In this document: positions 1 through 7,295 of the stretch, one piece after another
How the letters are laid out: every line of letters starts with the position of its first letter
How positions within the stretch are numbered: the stretch's first letter is position 1
Assembly: GCF_014694315.1 (NCBI RefSeq)
Contig: NZ_JAAOXD010000001.1
Coordinates: 503,059-567,058 of the forward strand
Origin: Arthrobacter ipis
GTDB lineage: Bacteria; Actinomycetota; Actinomycetes; Actinomycetales; Micrococcaceae
Direction of reading: 5' to 3'
Length of the DNA: 64,000 nucleotides
The notes under the pieces: model-generated
Database searches by the model: none
What the model saw: the letters and a program-made list of their open reading frames with translations, nothing else
What the model was told of the DNA's origin: nothing
Program-made: the position numbers and the translations under genes

Positions 1-464
1 GGAGCAGGCTGGGCGGGAGCCGCCGCTGCCGTCGGCGCGGCGGCTACGGCGGGCGCGGTTGTGGCGGTGGAAGCGGCGGCAGGAGCTGCGACGGCGGGTG
101 CAGCCTTTGCGGGAGCGGCAGCAGCAACGGCTGCCGGCACAGCGGCCGTTGCCGCCTTAGCCGCTGCCGTCTTGGCTGCCGCCTTTGCTACGGCAACCTT
201 CGCCTCTGCTGCCCTGGACGCGGCAGCCTTGGCGGCCGCAGTCTTGGTAGCCGCAGTCTTGGCCGCAGCAGCCTTCGCGGCTGCTTCCTTCGCGGCTGGG
301 GCCGATACGGTCTTGGCGGAAGCCGGCTCGGAGGCCTGGCCTGTGGAAGCCGTTCCCACGGCGGCAGCCTGACCGGGAACCTGTTCCGCGGAGGGAGCGA
401 GGCCGCATCCGGTCAGCGAGAGTGCGCCGATGCTAATGGCAATGGCTATGTTCTTCTTAAGCAA
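1..464 (-). CDS. Ala/Lys-rich lipoprotein, 3' end cut by window edge
   Basis: The frame is open from a TTG at 464 to the left edge. The TTG lies a few bases after a strong ribosome site (GGAGGGG). The N-terminus MLKKNIAIAISIGALSLTGC is a lipoprotein signal peptide with lipobox LTGC, so Cys20 would be lipidated and the protein anchored outside the membrane. The mature part begins with a short Gln/Pro/Ser-rich stretch and becomes a low-complexity Ala-Lys tract (repeats like AAAKAAAAKT) that grades into Ala-Pro. Such tracts usually act as a wall-spanning or linker segment before a C-terminal domain, which here lies outside the window. The plus-strand alanine-rich open frame over the same bases is its shadow. 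The function is unknown; the domain that would define it is not visible. Confidence 0.7.
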   Translation of the reverse strand, partial: MLKKNIAIAISIGALSLTGCGLAPSAEQVPGQAAAVGTASTGQASEPASAKTVSAPAAKEAAAKAAAAKTAATKTAAAKAAASRAAEAKVAVAKAAAKTAAAKAATAAVPAAVAAAAPAKAAPAVAAPAAASTATTAPAVAAAPTAAAAPAQPA

Positions 465-857
465 AAGACCCCTCCGGGCACACGGCTGCCGCGCAGAAGG
501 CAGCCACAATCTAGGTGGTAAAGAAAAGCACGAAGCGATTCTTGGCCCCGTCGACGGGGCCGGAGCAGCCGAATTGCCGCTCTGCGCATCCGGAGCCCAG
601 CGTGGCCTCCGGGGCCCACATGGGGCCGTCCCTTGCGGAACAGGCGTCAACGTTACTTGATCGTTACCAAGGCCCGCAAAACGCCTGAAAGGCCGCAGGC
701 TGGCCGTGCAACCGTTTCCCCGCACTGACCTGCGGCAACACTTCTTATGAAGGGGGCCGGAAACGCGGCGTCACCCCGTCGTCATCAGTGAGGACCAGGG
801 CCAAGAGACAGGTGGTCCTAGTTAGACTGCCCGGCGCCCGGCGGAAAGAATGAGCTG
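465..857. other. Intergenic leader region between divergent genes
   Basis: This 393-base gap lies between the divergent lipoprotein and AlkD-like genes. On the minus side it would form a long 5' leader for the lipoprotein. It contains a perfect 18-bp palindrome at 544-561 (GGCCCCGTCGACGGGGCC) and a second GC-rich inverted repeat near 613-627. I looked for c-di-AMP (ydaO) riboswitch landmarks because cell-wall lipoproteins often have them, and did not find them. No coding frame is convincing. Confidence 0.4.
823..828 (+). promoter_or_regulatory. Candidate -10 element (TAGACT)
   Basis: TAGACT lies 29 bases before the start codon of the AlkD-like gene. The same hexamer precedes at least three other genes in this window (at 4075, 15868 and 33415), which supports its use as a vegetative -10 box. 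Confidence 0.45.
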
Positions 858-1514
858 ATGAGTGCTGCCGGCGAGTTCGTGGATGACACCCTGCAGCGCG
901 AGGCGTCGTGGTACCGGGCCGAGGATATGCGCCACCGGTTCGGCAGCGGGATGCAGTACTACGGAGCATCGGTCGGCGCGGTGCGCGGAACGGTCCGTGA
1001 TGCCCTACGACGCCATGCCGGACTGACCCACGATGAGATCACCGCCCTGACTTCAGAACTGTGGGGGGTGCCTGTTTACGAGCGGCGCCTGGCCGCCGTC
1101 GTCCTCCTGCAGTCCAGGCTGGAGCTGCTGACCAACTCCGACCTGACGCGCATGGAGGGCTTTGTGCGGGACGCGCACATGCCCACGCTCGTGGACCCGC
1201 TTGCCGTCGACGTCATTGGTCCGCTGGTGGAGCGGCTCGGGGGCCAGGCGCGAGTGCGTGCCGACGCGGTGCTGGACCGGTGGGCTGGTGACCCGGACGT
1301 CTGGCTCCGCCGCGCGTCGCTGATGGCGCCCCTGCGGGCACTTCGATCGGGTGGGGGTGACTGGGACGGTTTCGTCCGCCGCGCCAGGATCGCCGCGGAC
1401 GCACCACCGGCGATGACGGCGGCGGACAGCAGCCCCGACCGGGAAGCCGTTGACGCCATGCTGGACGCGGTGGCGGAGCGAAGGCCTGAGCTCCGGCTCT
1501 CCTTCCGCCGCTAG
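858..1514 (+). CDS. DNA alkylation repair protein, AlkD-like HEAT-repeat family
   Basis: This 218-residue protein resembles AlkD-type DNA glycosylases, which remove bulky or cationic alkylated bases and are built from HEAT-like helical repeats. Family-like segments are the WGVPVYERRLAAVVLLQ region near residues 69-85, and a second tryptophan-containing repeat (DPDVWLRRASLM) near 145-156. The ATG at 858 follows a GGCGGAAAG ribosome site; the ATG at 850 is followed at once by a stop. The C-terminal part after about residue 160 is short and does not show the usual FIRKAIGWALRE-like helix, so the protein may be a divergent or shortened member. It stands alone, convergent with amtB. Family assignment is fairly secure; catalytic competence is not. 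Confidence 0.7.
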   Translation: MSAAGEFVDDTLQREASWYRAEDMRHRFGSGMQYYGASVGAVRGTVRDALRRHAGLTHDEITALTSELWGVPVYERRLAAVVLLQSRLELLTNSDLTRMEGFVRDAHMPTLVDPLAVDVIGPLVERLGGQARVRADAVLDRWAGDPDVWLRRASLMAPLRALRSGGGDWDGFVRRARIAADAPPAMTAADSSPDREAVDAMLDAVAERRPELRLSFRR

Positions 1515-1553
1515 GACACCGGCCCTGCGACAGCAGAAGTAACAGCGGGAATG

Positions 1554-2924
1554 CTAGGCGGAAGCCGGTGCGGGCTGCAGTTTCTCTGCCGCCTCGGGGG
1601 AGACGGCGTCGTCCGCGGCCGGGATACCCGGCGTGCCTGCGGGGCGAACGGCCGGAGCCACAGAGATGTGCTGGCGGAGCGGGTGGAACTGGCTGTGCCC
1701 CATGCTGCCGAACTCGTAGGCGCTCTCGGCATGCTCCGACCGGTCGACGCCGGCAACTTCGGCCTCGTGGCTGACGCGGAAGCCGATGGTCTTGTGGATC
1801 GCGATGCCGATGATTGCGGTCATCAGGCCGGAGAGCGCGAGCGTGATGAGAACGGCAACGGTCTGGGCGATGAGCTGCTGGACGCCGCCGCCGTAGAAGA
1901 GCCCGCCGCCTTCGCCGTTGACGGGGAGGGCGATGAAACCGAGGGCGAGGGTGCCGACCAGGCCGGAGCCCAGGTGCACGCCGACGACGTCGAGCGAGTC
2001 GTCGAAGCCGTACTTGAACTTGAGTTCGACGAAGAGCGCAGACGCCACGCCCGAAACGAGGCCCAGGCCGATGGCGGCCGCTGGGCTGATGTTGGCGCAC
2101 GACGGCGTGATGGCCACGAGGCCGGCGACGGCACCGGACGCTGCTCCCAGGGAGGTGGGATGGCCGTGGCGCACCTTCTCCGTGAGGAGCCAGCTCAGCA
2201 TGGCGGCGCACGGCGTAACCAGGGTGTTGACCCAGATCAGCCCGGCCTGCTCGGCTGTGGTAGCGGCGCCGGCATTGAAGCCGAACCAGCCGAACCAGAG
2301 GAGGCCCGCGCCGAGCATGATGAACGGGACGTTGTGCGGGCGGTGCCCCGGGTCCTTCCCGAAACCGTGGCGCTTGCCGACGATCACGGCCAGTACGAGG
2401 GCGGCAACGCCGGAGCTGATTTCGACGACGGCGCCGCCGGCGAAGTCGATGACCTGGCCAAAGATGGCGGTCACTGCTCCGCCCTGGCTCATGAGGCCGC
2501 CGCCCCAGATCATGAAGGCGAGCGGGCAGTAGACGGCCGTGATCCAGATCGGCACGAAGAGTACCCAGGCGGTGAACTTGGCGCGGTCGGCGATCGCCCC
2601 GCTGATGAGGGCCACGGTGAGGATCGCGAAGGTTCCGGCGAAGCCGGCCTTGATCAGGTCGGGAGTGCCCATGAGACCGCTCAGACCGAAGCTGGCGAAA
2701 GGGTTGCCGAACAGACCCAGGACGCCTTCGCCGGTGCTCATGGAGTAGCCCCACAGCACCCAGACGACGCCCACGATGCCGGCGGACACAAAGCTCATCA
2801 TGATCATGTTGAGGGAGGCCTTGGCGCGGGTCATGCCGCCATAGAAGAGCCCCAGTGCCGGGGTCATGAGCAGCACCAGTGCCGCCGACACCATCATCCA
2901 AACGTTCGCCGCAGTGATTTCCAC
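1554..2924 (-). CDS. amtB: Ammonium transporter AmtB
   Basis: A trimeric inner-membrane channel that moves ammonium/ammonia into the cell. The protein (456 residues from the chosen start) shows eleven hydrophobic segments. The twin pore histidines are visible, the first in HNVPFIMLGAGLLWFGWFGF and the second in DDSLDVVGVHLGSG. The C-terminal tail RVSHEAEVAGVDRSEHAESAYEF is the conserved cytoplasmic stretch that contacts the PII protein GlnK. After it comes a Pro/Ala-rich extension of about 50 residues. I chose GTG 2924 (VEITAANVWMMVSAA), because it matches the family start and follows a purine-rich ribosome site; the longer frame from 2990 adds an unlikely leader. No glnK or glnD follows, unlike the common amtB-glnK-glnD order. 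A GlnR-like site lies about 160 bases upstream. Confidence 0.95.
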   Translation of the reverse strand: MEITAANVWMMVSAALVLLMTPALGLFYGGMTRAKASLNMIMMSFVSAGIVGVVWVLWGYSMSTGEGVLGLFGNPFASFGLSGLMGTPDLIKAGFAGTFAILTVALISGAIADRAKFTAWVLFVPIWITAVYCPLAFMIWGGGLMSQGGAVTAIFGQVIDFAGGAVVEISSGVAALVLAVIVGKRHGFGKDPGHRPHNVPFIMLGAGLLWFGWFGFNAGAATTAEQAGLIWVNTLVTPCAAMLSWLLTEKVRHGHPTSLGAASGAVAGLVAITPSCANISPAAAIGLGLVSGVASALFVELKFKYGFDDSLDVVGVHLGSGLVGTLALGFIALPVNGEGGGLFYGGGVQQLIAQTVAVLITLALSGLMTAIIGIAIHKTIGFRVSHEAEVAGVDRSEHAESAYEFGSMGHSQFHPLRQHISVAPAVRPAGTPGIPAADDAVSPEAAEKLQPAPASA

Positions 2925-3316
2925 GCGCTTTCCCTTCCCAGGAAACTCATCCTTTCCGCGGACCGCTGATGCCGGCGCCACGCCCCTCATTGATATTCGT
3001 GGACTTATGTTTCGGGTCCGGGCGTGGCAAGTTACACGCGGGTTTCAAAAATCGCGCCTACGTAAAGCCCGCGTGACTGCCGTGTTTCGTGTTTGTTAAC
3101 GGCACCTGATGGCCGGGGTGCTTTTTGCTGATTCTGCAGCCGTTTTGCCCGGAAACGCTGGCCGAACCCCGTGCGCCGTGGTGAGGGTTGCCGCAGTTAT
3201 GCCGCGTTACAAGCACATGAATGAAACACATCCATATCCGGGTCCCGTGCCTGGCGCGGGATGGTTTCCCTGCCGGACCTGTTGACCGGGTCTGAGCGGT
3301 GCGCCCACCATGGGAT
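2925..3316. other. Intergenic region between divergent amtB and acidic small protein gene
   Basis: This 392-base gap contains the amtB control region. The only recognisable element is the GlnR-like box at 3084-3099. I see no convincing coding frame. Confidence 0.5.
3084..3099 (-). promoter_or_regulatory. Candidate GlnR operator upstream of amtB
   Basis: Read on the minus strand this is TTAAC-AAACAC-GAAAC. It fits the actinobacterial GlnR consensus gTnAC-n6-GaAAc, with the first, less conserved base changed. GlnR activates amtB under nitrogen limitation in many actinobacteria. The site lies about 160 bases upstream of the chosen GTG. glnR itself is not in the window. Confidence 0.45.
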
Positions 3317-3589
3317 ATGACTGATTCTGCAGCTACCGGCGATGACTACTTCACTGAGAATCCGCACGCGGATGTTGCGGCGGAAGCGGGGGATGCCGCA
3401 GCGGAAGCGGACAGCTCCGCTACCGTCGAAGACATTGCCGGGGACGTGCGGGACGAGATCCGGCTGGGCCATGTGGAGGACGAGGTGAGCCATGTGCTCG
3501 AGGAACGGCTGGACGAAGCCGGCATCAGCATGCGGCCTGAAGACGTGGACGACCTCGCCGAAGATATCGAGCGGGATGTATCCAGCTAG
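3317..3589 (+). CDS. Small acidic hypothetical protein
   Basis: A 90-residue, strongly acidic protein from ATG 3317 (an in-frame GTG at 3299 would add six residues). It contains an Ala/Asp/Glu-rich N-terminal half, then a helical segment with paired acidic residues (GDVRDEIRLGHVEDEVSHVLEERLDEAG). It has no cysteine, no membrane segment and no signal peptide. The stop is nine bases before the DUF1810 start codon, so the two genes are probably cotranscribed. I do not recognise the family. Confidence 0.55.
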   Translation: MTDSAATGDDYFTENPHADVAAEAGDAAAEADSSATVEDIAGDVRDEIRLGHVEDEVSHVLEERLDEAGISMRPEDVDDLAEDIERDVSS

Positions 3590-3597
3590 GAATGCCC

Positions 3598-4038
3598 ATG
3601 AACGACCCGCATAACCTGGAACGGTTCGTCGCCGCGCAGAATGACGGTGCCACCTACGCCCAGGCTCTGGAGGAGCTGCGCGCAGGCAGCAAGCGCAGCC
3701 ACTGGATGTGGTTCGTCTTTCCGCAGGTTGCCGGCCTGGGGCAAAGCGCCACCTCCAGGCGGTACGCCATCGCATCCCTTGATGAAGCACGGGCGTACCT
3801 GCAGCATCCTGTGCTTGGACCGCGGCTGATCGAGTGCGCCACCGCCGTCGATAACGTGGGCAACCGGGGCGCGGCAGAGATTTTCGGCGGCATCGACGCC
3901 CGGAAGCTGCAGTCCTCCATGACGCTGTTCCTGCGGGCGGCACCGGATGAACAGGTGTTCCGGCGCGTATTGGAGCACTTCTTCGGCGGGGAGGCCGACG
4001 CCGCCACAGACGGGCTGCTGGCAAGCCCGCGCATGTAA
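3598..4038 (+). CDS. DUF1810 family protein
   Basis: This 146-residue cytoplasmic protein matches the DUF1810 pattern. It opens DPHNLERFVAAQ, followed by YAQALEELRAGSKRSHWMWFVFPQ, then YAIASLDEARAYLQHPVLGPRL. The family is widespread in bacteria and has no firmly established biochemical role. ATG 3598 is preferred over ATG 3592, because the AGGA before it is then spaced about six bases from the start. It follows the small acidic protein closely and may share its transcript. Confidence 0.85.
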   Translation: MNDPHNLERFVAAQNDGATYAQALEELRAGSKRSHWMWFVFPQVAGLGQSATSRRYAIASLDEARAYLQHPVLGPRLIECATAVDNVGNRGAAEIFGGIDARKLQSSMTLFLRAAPDEQVFRRVLEHFFGGEADAATDGLLASPRM

Positions 4039-4074
4039 GTGGTAGCCGCCCTTCACCCGGATAGTTGGCGGACC

Positions 4075-4080
4075 TAGACT
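4075..4080 (+). promoter_or_regulatory. Candidate -10 element (TAGACT) for the CsbD gene
   Basis: TAGACT 55 bases upstream of the CsbD start codon, identical to hexamers before three other genes in the window. Confidence 0.4.
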
Positions 4081-4134
4081 GGGAGCACGAGCCAGCCTGC
4101 AGCCAGCGGGCTGGGCAGACGGAAGGACAGTGGC

Positions 4135-4311
4135 ATGGGTCTGGACGACAAAATCGACAACGCAGCAGAAAAGCTTGGCGGCAAGGCCAAGGAAGGGGCG
4201 GGCAAGGCCGGCGACGACCCGGGCCTGGAGGCTGAGGGTAAGACTGACCAGGCCAAGGCCGACCTGAAACAGGCCGGTGAAAAGGTCAAGGACGCTTTCA
4301 AGAAGGACTGA
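4135..4311 (+). CDS. CsbD family stress protein (58 aa)
   Basis: A 58-residue hydrophilic protein beginning MGLDDKIDNAAEKLGGKAKE. It is rich in Lys, Ala, Gly and Glu and has the two repeated helical segments (KLGGKAKEGAGKAGDD and GKTDQAKADLKQAGEK) typical of CsbD-like proteins. Members are general-stress proteins, sigma-B dependent in Bacillus; the molecular role is not settled. It has its own TAGACT promoter element and is followed by a hairpin terminator, so it looks monocistronic. Confidence 0.85.
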   Translation: MGLDDKIDNAAEKLGGKAKEGAGKAGDDPGLEAEGKTDQAKADLKQAGEKVKDAFKKD

Positions 4312-4358
4312 CCAAACAGGATCACCACGCCTGGCGCTCCGCCTGTAGCGGAGATCTG

Positions 4359-4398
4359 AAGGGAGTCCCGCCCGCGAAACCGCGGCAGGGCTCCCTTT
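4359..4398 (+). terminator. Rho-independent-like terminator after CsbD
   Basis: A GC-rich imperfect hairpin pairs AAGGGAGTCCC with GGGCTCCCTTT, followed by a short T-rich run. It lies just downstream of the CsbD stop. Confidence 0.6.
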
Positions 4399-4516
4399 CC
4401 TGTTGGCATCTATATAAAAATTCGGTTGGATTTATTCTGGCGTGCCTAGCGGCCACCCTGTCCGGCGTGCAGAGTGAGGGTACGGATCCTCGGCCCAGTG
4501 ATCGAAAGGAACCACC

Positions 4517-5053
4517 ATGCGCTCTGCCCATCGCCCGCACTTGGTTGCCTTACTGGCGGCGGCCGTCACACTTGGCCTGGCCGGCTGCGGTTCCAGCCCC
4601 ACGCAGGGCGTTTCGCCCGTTACCCCGCCGTCCGCCGTCGCCCCCTCAGGCACCACTGGTACCGCTGCTGGATACTCCGGAAAGCTGATCCCCTTCGCGT
4701 TCCCTGACCGCCCGCTTTCCTTCCAGTACCCGGTCGAATGGCATGCCGGATATTTTGAGGGCGGTGGGAAGCCGTCGCTGTCGGGTACTGCAACCGTGTC
4801 TGACCCCCAGAGCAGCAATAATCTCACCGCATATTTGGGCCAGATGGCAGATGCGGTGAGCCATCCGGTGAACAGGACCGTCTTCGAGTCGGAACCGGTC
4901 CCGGGTCTGAGCGGGCAGCCCGCTCCTGCGGCCAACTACTCGTTCTATGTGGACCGGACGGACGGCAAGCCGACCTACCGCATGCACCTGACGGCCGGGA
5001 CACCCGCTGCCGGCGCCGAGGGCAGGCTTCTTTTGAGCATGTCCTACCGCTAG
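4517..5053 (+). CDS. Putative lipoprotein of unknown function
   Basis: A 178-residue protein with a basic N-terminus, a hydrophobic stretch and lipobox LAGC (Cys24), so it is probably exported and lipid-anchored. A Ser/Thr/Pro linker spans roughly residues 26-52. The mature domain contains LIPFAFPDRPLSFQYPVEWHAGYFEGG, which resembles the 'PVEW' opening of secreted PsbP-like/MOG1-fold lipoproteins, and ends in LLLSMSYR. The ribosome site before the ATG (GAAAGGAACC) is good. An AT-rich stretch at about 4410-4440 upstream may hold the promoter. No partner gene points to a role. Confidence 0.65.
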   Translation: MRSAHRPHLVALLAAAVTLGLAGCGSSPTQGVSPVTPPSAVAPSGTTGTAAGYSGKLIPFAFPDRPLSFQYPVEWHAGYFEGGGKPSLSGTATVSDPQSSNNLTAYLGQMADAVSHPVNRTVFESEPVPGLSGQPAPAANYSFYVDRTDGKPTYRMHLTAGTPAAGAEGRLLLSMSYR

Positions 5054-5084
5054 CAGGAGCCCTGGATCCGCCGTGCCGAAAGCC

Positions 5085-5588
5085 CTAGGTGGTGACCTCC
5101 ACCAGCTGGACATCACCTAAACTGCCATTGACGACGACGGCGGTCATGTACGTGCACACAGGTTGCCGGCGGCGGTCGGTGGGGGAGCCGGGGTTGAGCA
5201 GGCGCAGGCCGCCGGGCGCCACCGTGTCCCAGGGAATGTGCGAGTGGCCGAAAACCAGCACGTCGGTGTCCGGAAAGAGGGCTTCGCAGCGCTGCTCCCG
5301 GCCCTTCGCCTGACCGGTCTCGTGGATCATGCTGAACCGGACGCCATCGAGCGTCACACTGGCCGTCTCGGGCAAACGCCGCCGAAGCTCGTCGCCATCG
5401 TTGTTTCCGTAGACACCGATCAGGCGCCTGCTGCGCTGTTCGAACTCGTCGAGCAGGCCGGCACTGATCCAGTCACCCGCGTGGAACACCACATCAGCAG
5501 TCTCGACGGCGGCCCACACCTGCTCGGGCAGTGCCCGGGCGCGCTTGGGGACGTGGGTGTCGGCAACAAGGACCAGGCGCAGGCTCAT
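5085..5588 (-). CDS. Metallophosphoesterase, YfcE/MJ0936-like
   Basis: A 167-residue single-domain calcineurin-like phosphoesterase. All metal-site motifs are present in order: D10-T-H12, G38-D39 (HAGDW), GNND (61-64), an isolated His in MIHETG, and GHSH (114-117). Small members of this family hydrolyse phosphodiesters with two metal ions, usually Mn or Ni; the natural substrate is often unknown. The start MSLRLVLVADTHV is the family start; the longer open frame upstream runs through the divergent Nudix gene. Only 32 bases separate the two divergent start codons. Confidence 0.85.
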   Translation of the reverse strand: MSLRLVLVADTHVPKRARALPEQVWAAVETADVVFHAGDWISAGLLDEFEQRSRRLIGVYGNNDGDELRRRLPETASVTLDGVRFSMIHETGQAKGREQRCEALFPDTDVLVFGHSHIPWDTVAPGGLRLLNPGSPTDRRRQPVCTYMTAVVVNGSLGDVQLVEVTT

Positions 5589-5620
5589 CGAAGCATCTTC
5601 CCATGGGGCAGACTGGGACG

Positions 5621-6139
5621 ATGGAGAAAATCGTTCCGCCCTCACCCGGCGATCCCCGCCGTCCCCTTGGCCCCCGCGACCCCGGCGATGCGTGGGTGGA
5701 GGGCGACCGCGGACGGTTCTGGGGGCGCTTCGGATCGGCCGGCCTTCTGGTCCATGATGTGGAGAAGGGCGTTCTGCTGCAGCACCGTGCCACCTGGAGC
5801 GACCACGGCGGAACGTGGGGGCTCCCCGGCGGCGCGCTGCACCAGGGCGAGGACGCCGTGACCGGCGCACTGCGTGAGGCCCACGAGGAGGCGGCAGTAC
5901 CCGAACAGAGCGTCAAAGTGCTCTTCACGTCCGTGTTCGACGTCGGCTACTGGTCCTACACCACCGTGGCAGTGCGGGTGCTGGAGCCCTTCGAGCCGGC
6001 CATCAACGATCCCGAAAGCATCGAACTGCTGTGGATTCCCGTTGAAGAGGTGGCCGGCATCAACCTGCATCCTGCCTTTGCCGCCTCCTGGCCGGACCTG
6101 CGGGGCAGGCTGCTGGACGGCTCCAGTAATGAACACTGA
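5621..6139 (+). CDS. Nudix hydrolase
   Basis: A 172-residue protein with a Nudix box at about residues 68-90 (GGALHQGEDAVTGALREAHEE). The catalytic REAHEE helix is intact. The glycine that usually follows EE-x is alanine (EEAAV instead of EExGU). Nudix enzymes hydrolyse nucleoside diphosphates linked to another group; the substrate cannot be read from the sequence. ATG 5621 sits after GGGAC. An in-frame ATG at 5603 lacks a ribosome site. It is followed after six bases by the DksA/TraR-like gene, so both are likely on one transcript. Confidence 0.85.
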   Translation: MEKIVPPSPGDPRRPLGPRDPGDAWVEGDRGRFWGRFGSAGLLVHDVEKGVLLQHRATWSDHGGTWGLPGGALHQGEDAVTGALREAHEEAAVPEQSVKVLFTSVFDVGYWSYTTVAVRVLEPFEPAINDPESIELLWIPVEEVAGINLHPAFAASWPDLRGRLLDGSSNEH

Positions 6140-6145
6140 TTAGCC

Positions 6146-6496
6146 ATGAATACTGAGAAGTTCCGGCTGCTGCTGGAAGAGGAACGCGCGAGGAAGCTCG
6201 CCCTCCTGCCGGCGCTCACCGCAGACATCGCCTCCGCGAACGCAGCCCGGCAGAACTCCAACGTCGACGACGAGCATGACCCCGAAGGCGCAACCATCGC
6301 CTTCGAACTCTCGCAGGCGTCGGCCCTGCTGGACCAAAGCCGGTCCGGACTGGCGGAAGTGGACGCCGCCCTTGAGCGGATCGAAGCGGGCACTTACGGA
6401 ATATGCACGGTGTGCGGAGAGCAAATCGCCGAAGGGCGGCTGGAGGCCCGCCCCTGGACCCCTTTCTGCATCCGCCACACGGGCGGCCGGGCCTAA
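6146..6496 (+). CDS. TraR/DksA-type zinc-finger protein
   Basis: A 116-residue protein with an N-terminal coiled-coil-like helical hairpin and a C-terminal zinc finger. The finger begins CTVC (residues 90-93). The second half reads CIRH, so the usual fourth cysteine is a histidine (CxxC...CxxH). Members bind in the secondary channel of RNA polymerase or are uncharacterised relatives. In actinobacteria such proteins coexist with RbpA/CarD regulators. The tip acidic residues typical of true DksA are not obvious. It directly follows the Nudix gene. Confidence 0.8.
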   Translation: MNTEKFRLLLEEERARKLALLPALTADIASANAARQNSNVDDEHDPEGATIAFELSQASALLDQSRSGLAEVDAALERIEAGTYGICTVCGEQIAEGRLEARPWTPFCIRHTGGRA

Positions 6497-6579
6497 TCTC
6501 AGCCCGGCAGAGGAGGATGCCCGGGGGCTGTTCCACCGGAGGGAAGAGCATCGTACTCTAGGGCTGGGAGGTGATTGCC

Positions 6580-6768
6580 ATGCAGGCAACCCAGGGAGAC
6601 CGCATCATCATCCGGGGCAGGACGGTGGAGTCCTCGGACCGGCACGGTGAGATTCTGGAAGTCCGGGGCGCCGACGGAGCGCCGCCGTACCACGTCCGTT
6701 TTGACGATGGTCACGAGACCATCCTTTACCCCGGCGGCGACTTCACCGTCGAGCACCACACCACCTAG
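6580..6768 (+). CDS. DUF1918 domain protein
   Basis: A 62-residue protein starting MQATQGDRIIIRGRTV and ending with a DGHETILYPGGDFTVEHH segment, the typical DUF1918 pattern: a small SH3-like barrel, common in actinobacteria, function unknown. ATG 6580 is chosen because the GGGAGG ribosome site is eight bases upstream; the in-frame GTG 6571 overlaps that site. Confidence 0.85.
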   Translation: MQATQGDRIIIRGRTVESSDRHGEILEVRGADGAPPYHVRFDDGHETILYPGGDFTVEHHTT

Positions 6769-7255
6769 CTGCCCGGATGACAGCACCGCCACGGCCGACC
6801 GGACCCTGATCGTAGTCCTCACCATCATTGCCGGTCTCGTCGCCGTGGCGCTCGCTGTTGTCTTTTTCCGCGGCCTGCCGGAGCCGCTTGCTGAGAATAC
6901 GCCGGCGGGTGTGGTCCAGCGGTATGCGGCTGCCGTCCTCAACGGTGACGAGGCGGCTGCCAGGCGGTACTCGACTGACGGTCGTTACGGGACCGTGCAG
7001 CCGGACGGGCCATGCACTCGGGTGGAACGTCCTGCGGCGGGCACGCTCCGGATTACGCTGGCCTCCACTGTGGAGCATGCCGACACAGCGGACGTTCACG
7101 TCGTCCTGGCCACGTCCAACGGCAGCGGTCCTTTCGGGAACCCCGAATACGAGAGTGAGGCCGTGTTTGGCCTGGAACGGGTCAACGGCACCTGGCTGGT
7201 GGCGACCGCCCCATGGCAGCTCACCATCTGTCCCGTTCCGGCGGCGAAGCCGTGA
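6707..7255 (+). CDS. Single-pass membrane protein with extracytoplasmic domain; start uncertain
   Basis: The convincing part begins at about 6800: a membrane helix (LIVVLTIIAGLVAVALAVVFF), then an outside domain of about 120 residues containing GVVQRYAAAVLNGDEAAARRY, a pattern typical of small actinobacterial proteins with an NTF2/SnoaL-like or DUF4878-type fold. The only in-frame ATG is 6707, deep inside the DUF1918 gene and without a ribosome site. A natural-looking start, ATG 6777 (MTAPPRP), is out of frame by one base and stops after ten codons. A small indel between about 6790 and 6805 is therefore likely, or a non-standard start is used. Function unknown. Confidence 0.5.
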   Translation: MVTRPSFTPAATSPSSTTPPSCPDDSTATADRTLIVVLTIIAGLVAVALAVVFFRGLPEPLAENTPAGVVQRYAAAVLNGDEAAARRYSTDGRYGTVQPDGPCTRVERPAAGTLRITLASTVEHADTADVHVVLATSNGSGPFGNPEYESEAVFGLERVNGTWLVATAPWQLTICPVPAAKP

Positions 7256-7295
7256 GTAACGTCCGGCCCGTACGCGTGAATCACCATCGCCGGCG

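Noticed and set aside
61..372. Plus-strand alanine-rich open frame of about 100 codons
   Set aside because: It is the antisense of the Ala/Lys lipoprotein, which has a signal peptide, lipobox and ribosome site on the minus strand.
465..857. c-di-AMP (ydaO-type) riboswitch in the lipoprotein leader
   Set aside because: None of the conserved core blocks could be found; only simple palindromes are present.
1551..2969. Long plus-strand frame opposite amtB
   Set aside because: GC-rich antisense shadow; the minus-strand AmtB is unmistakable.
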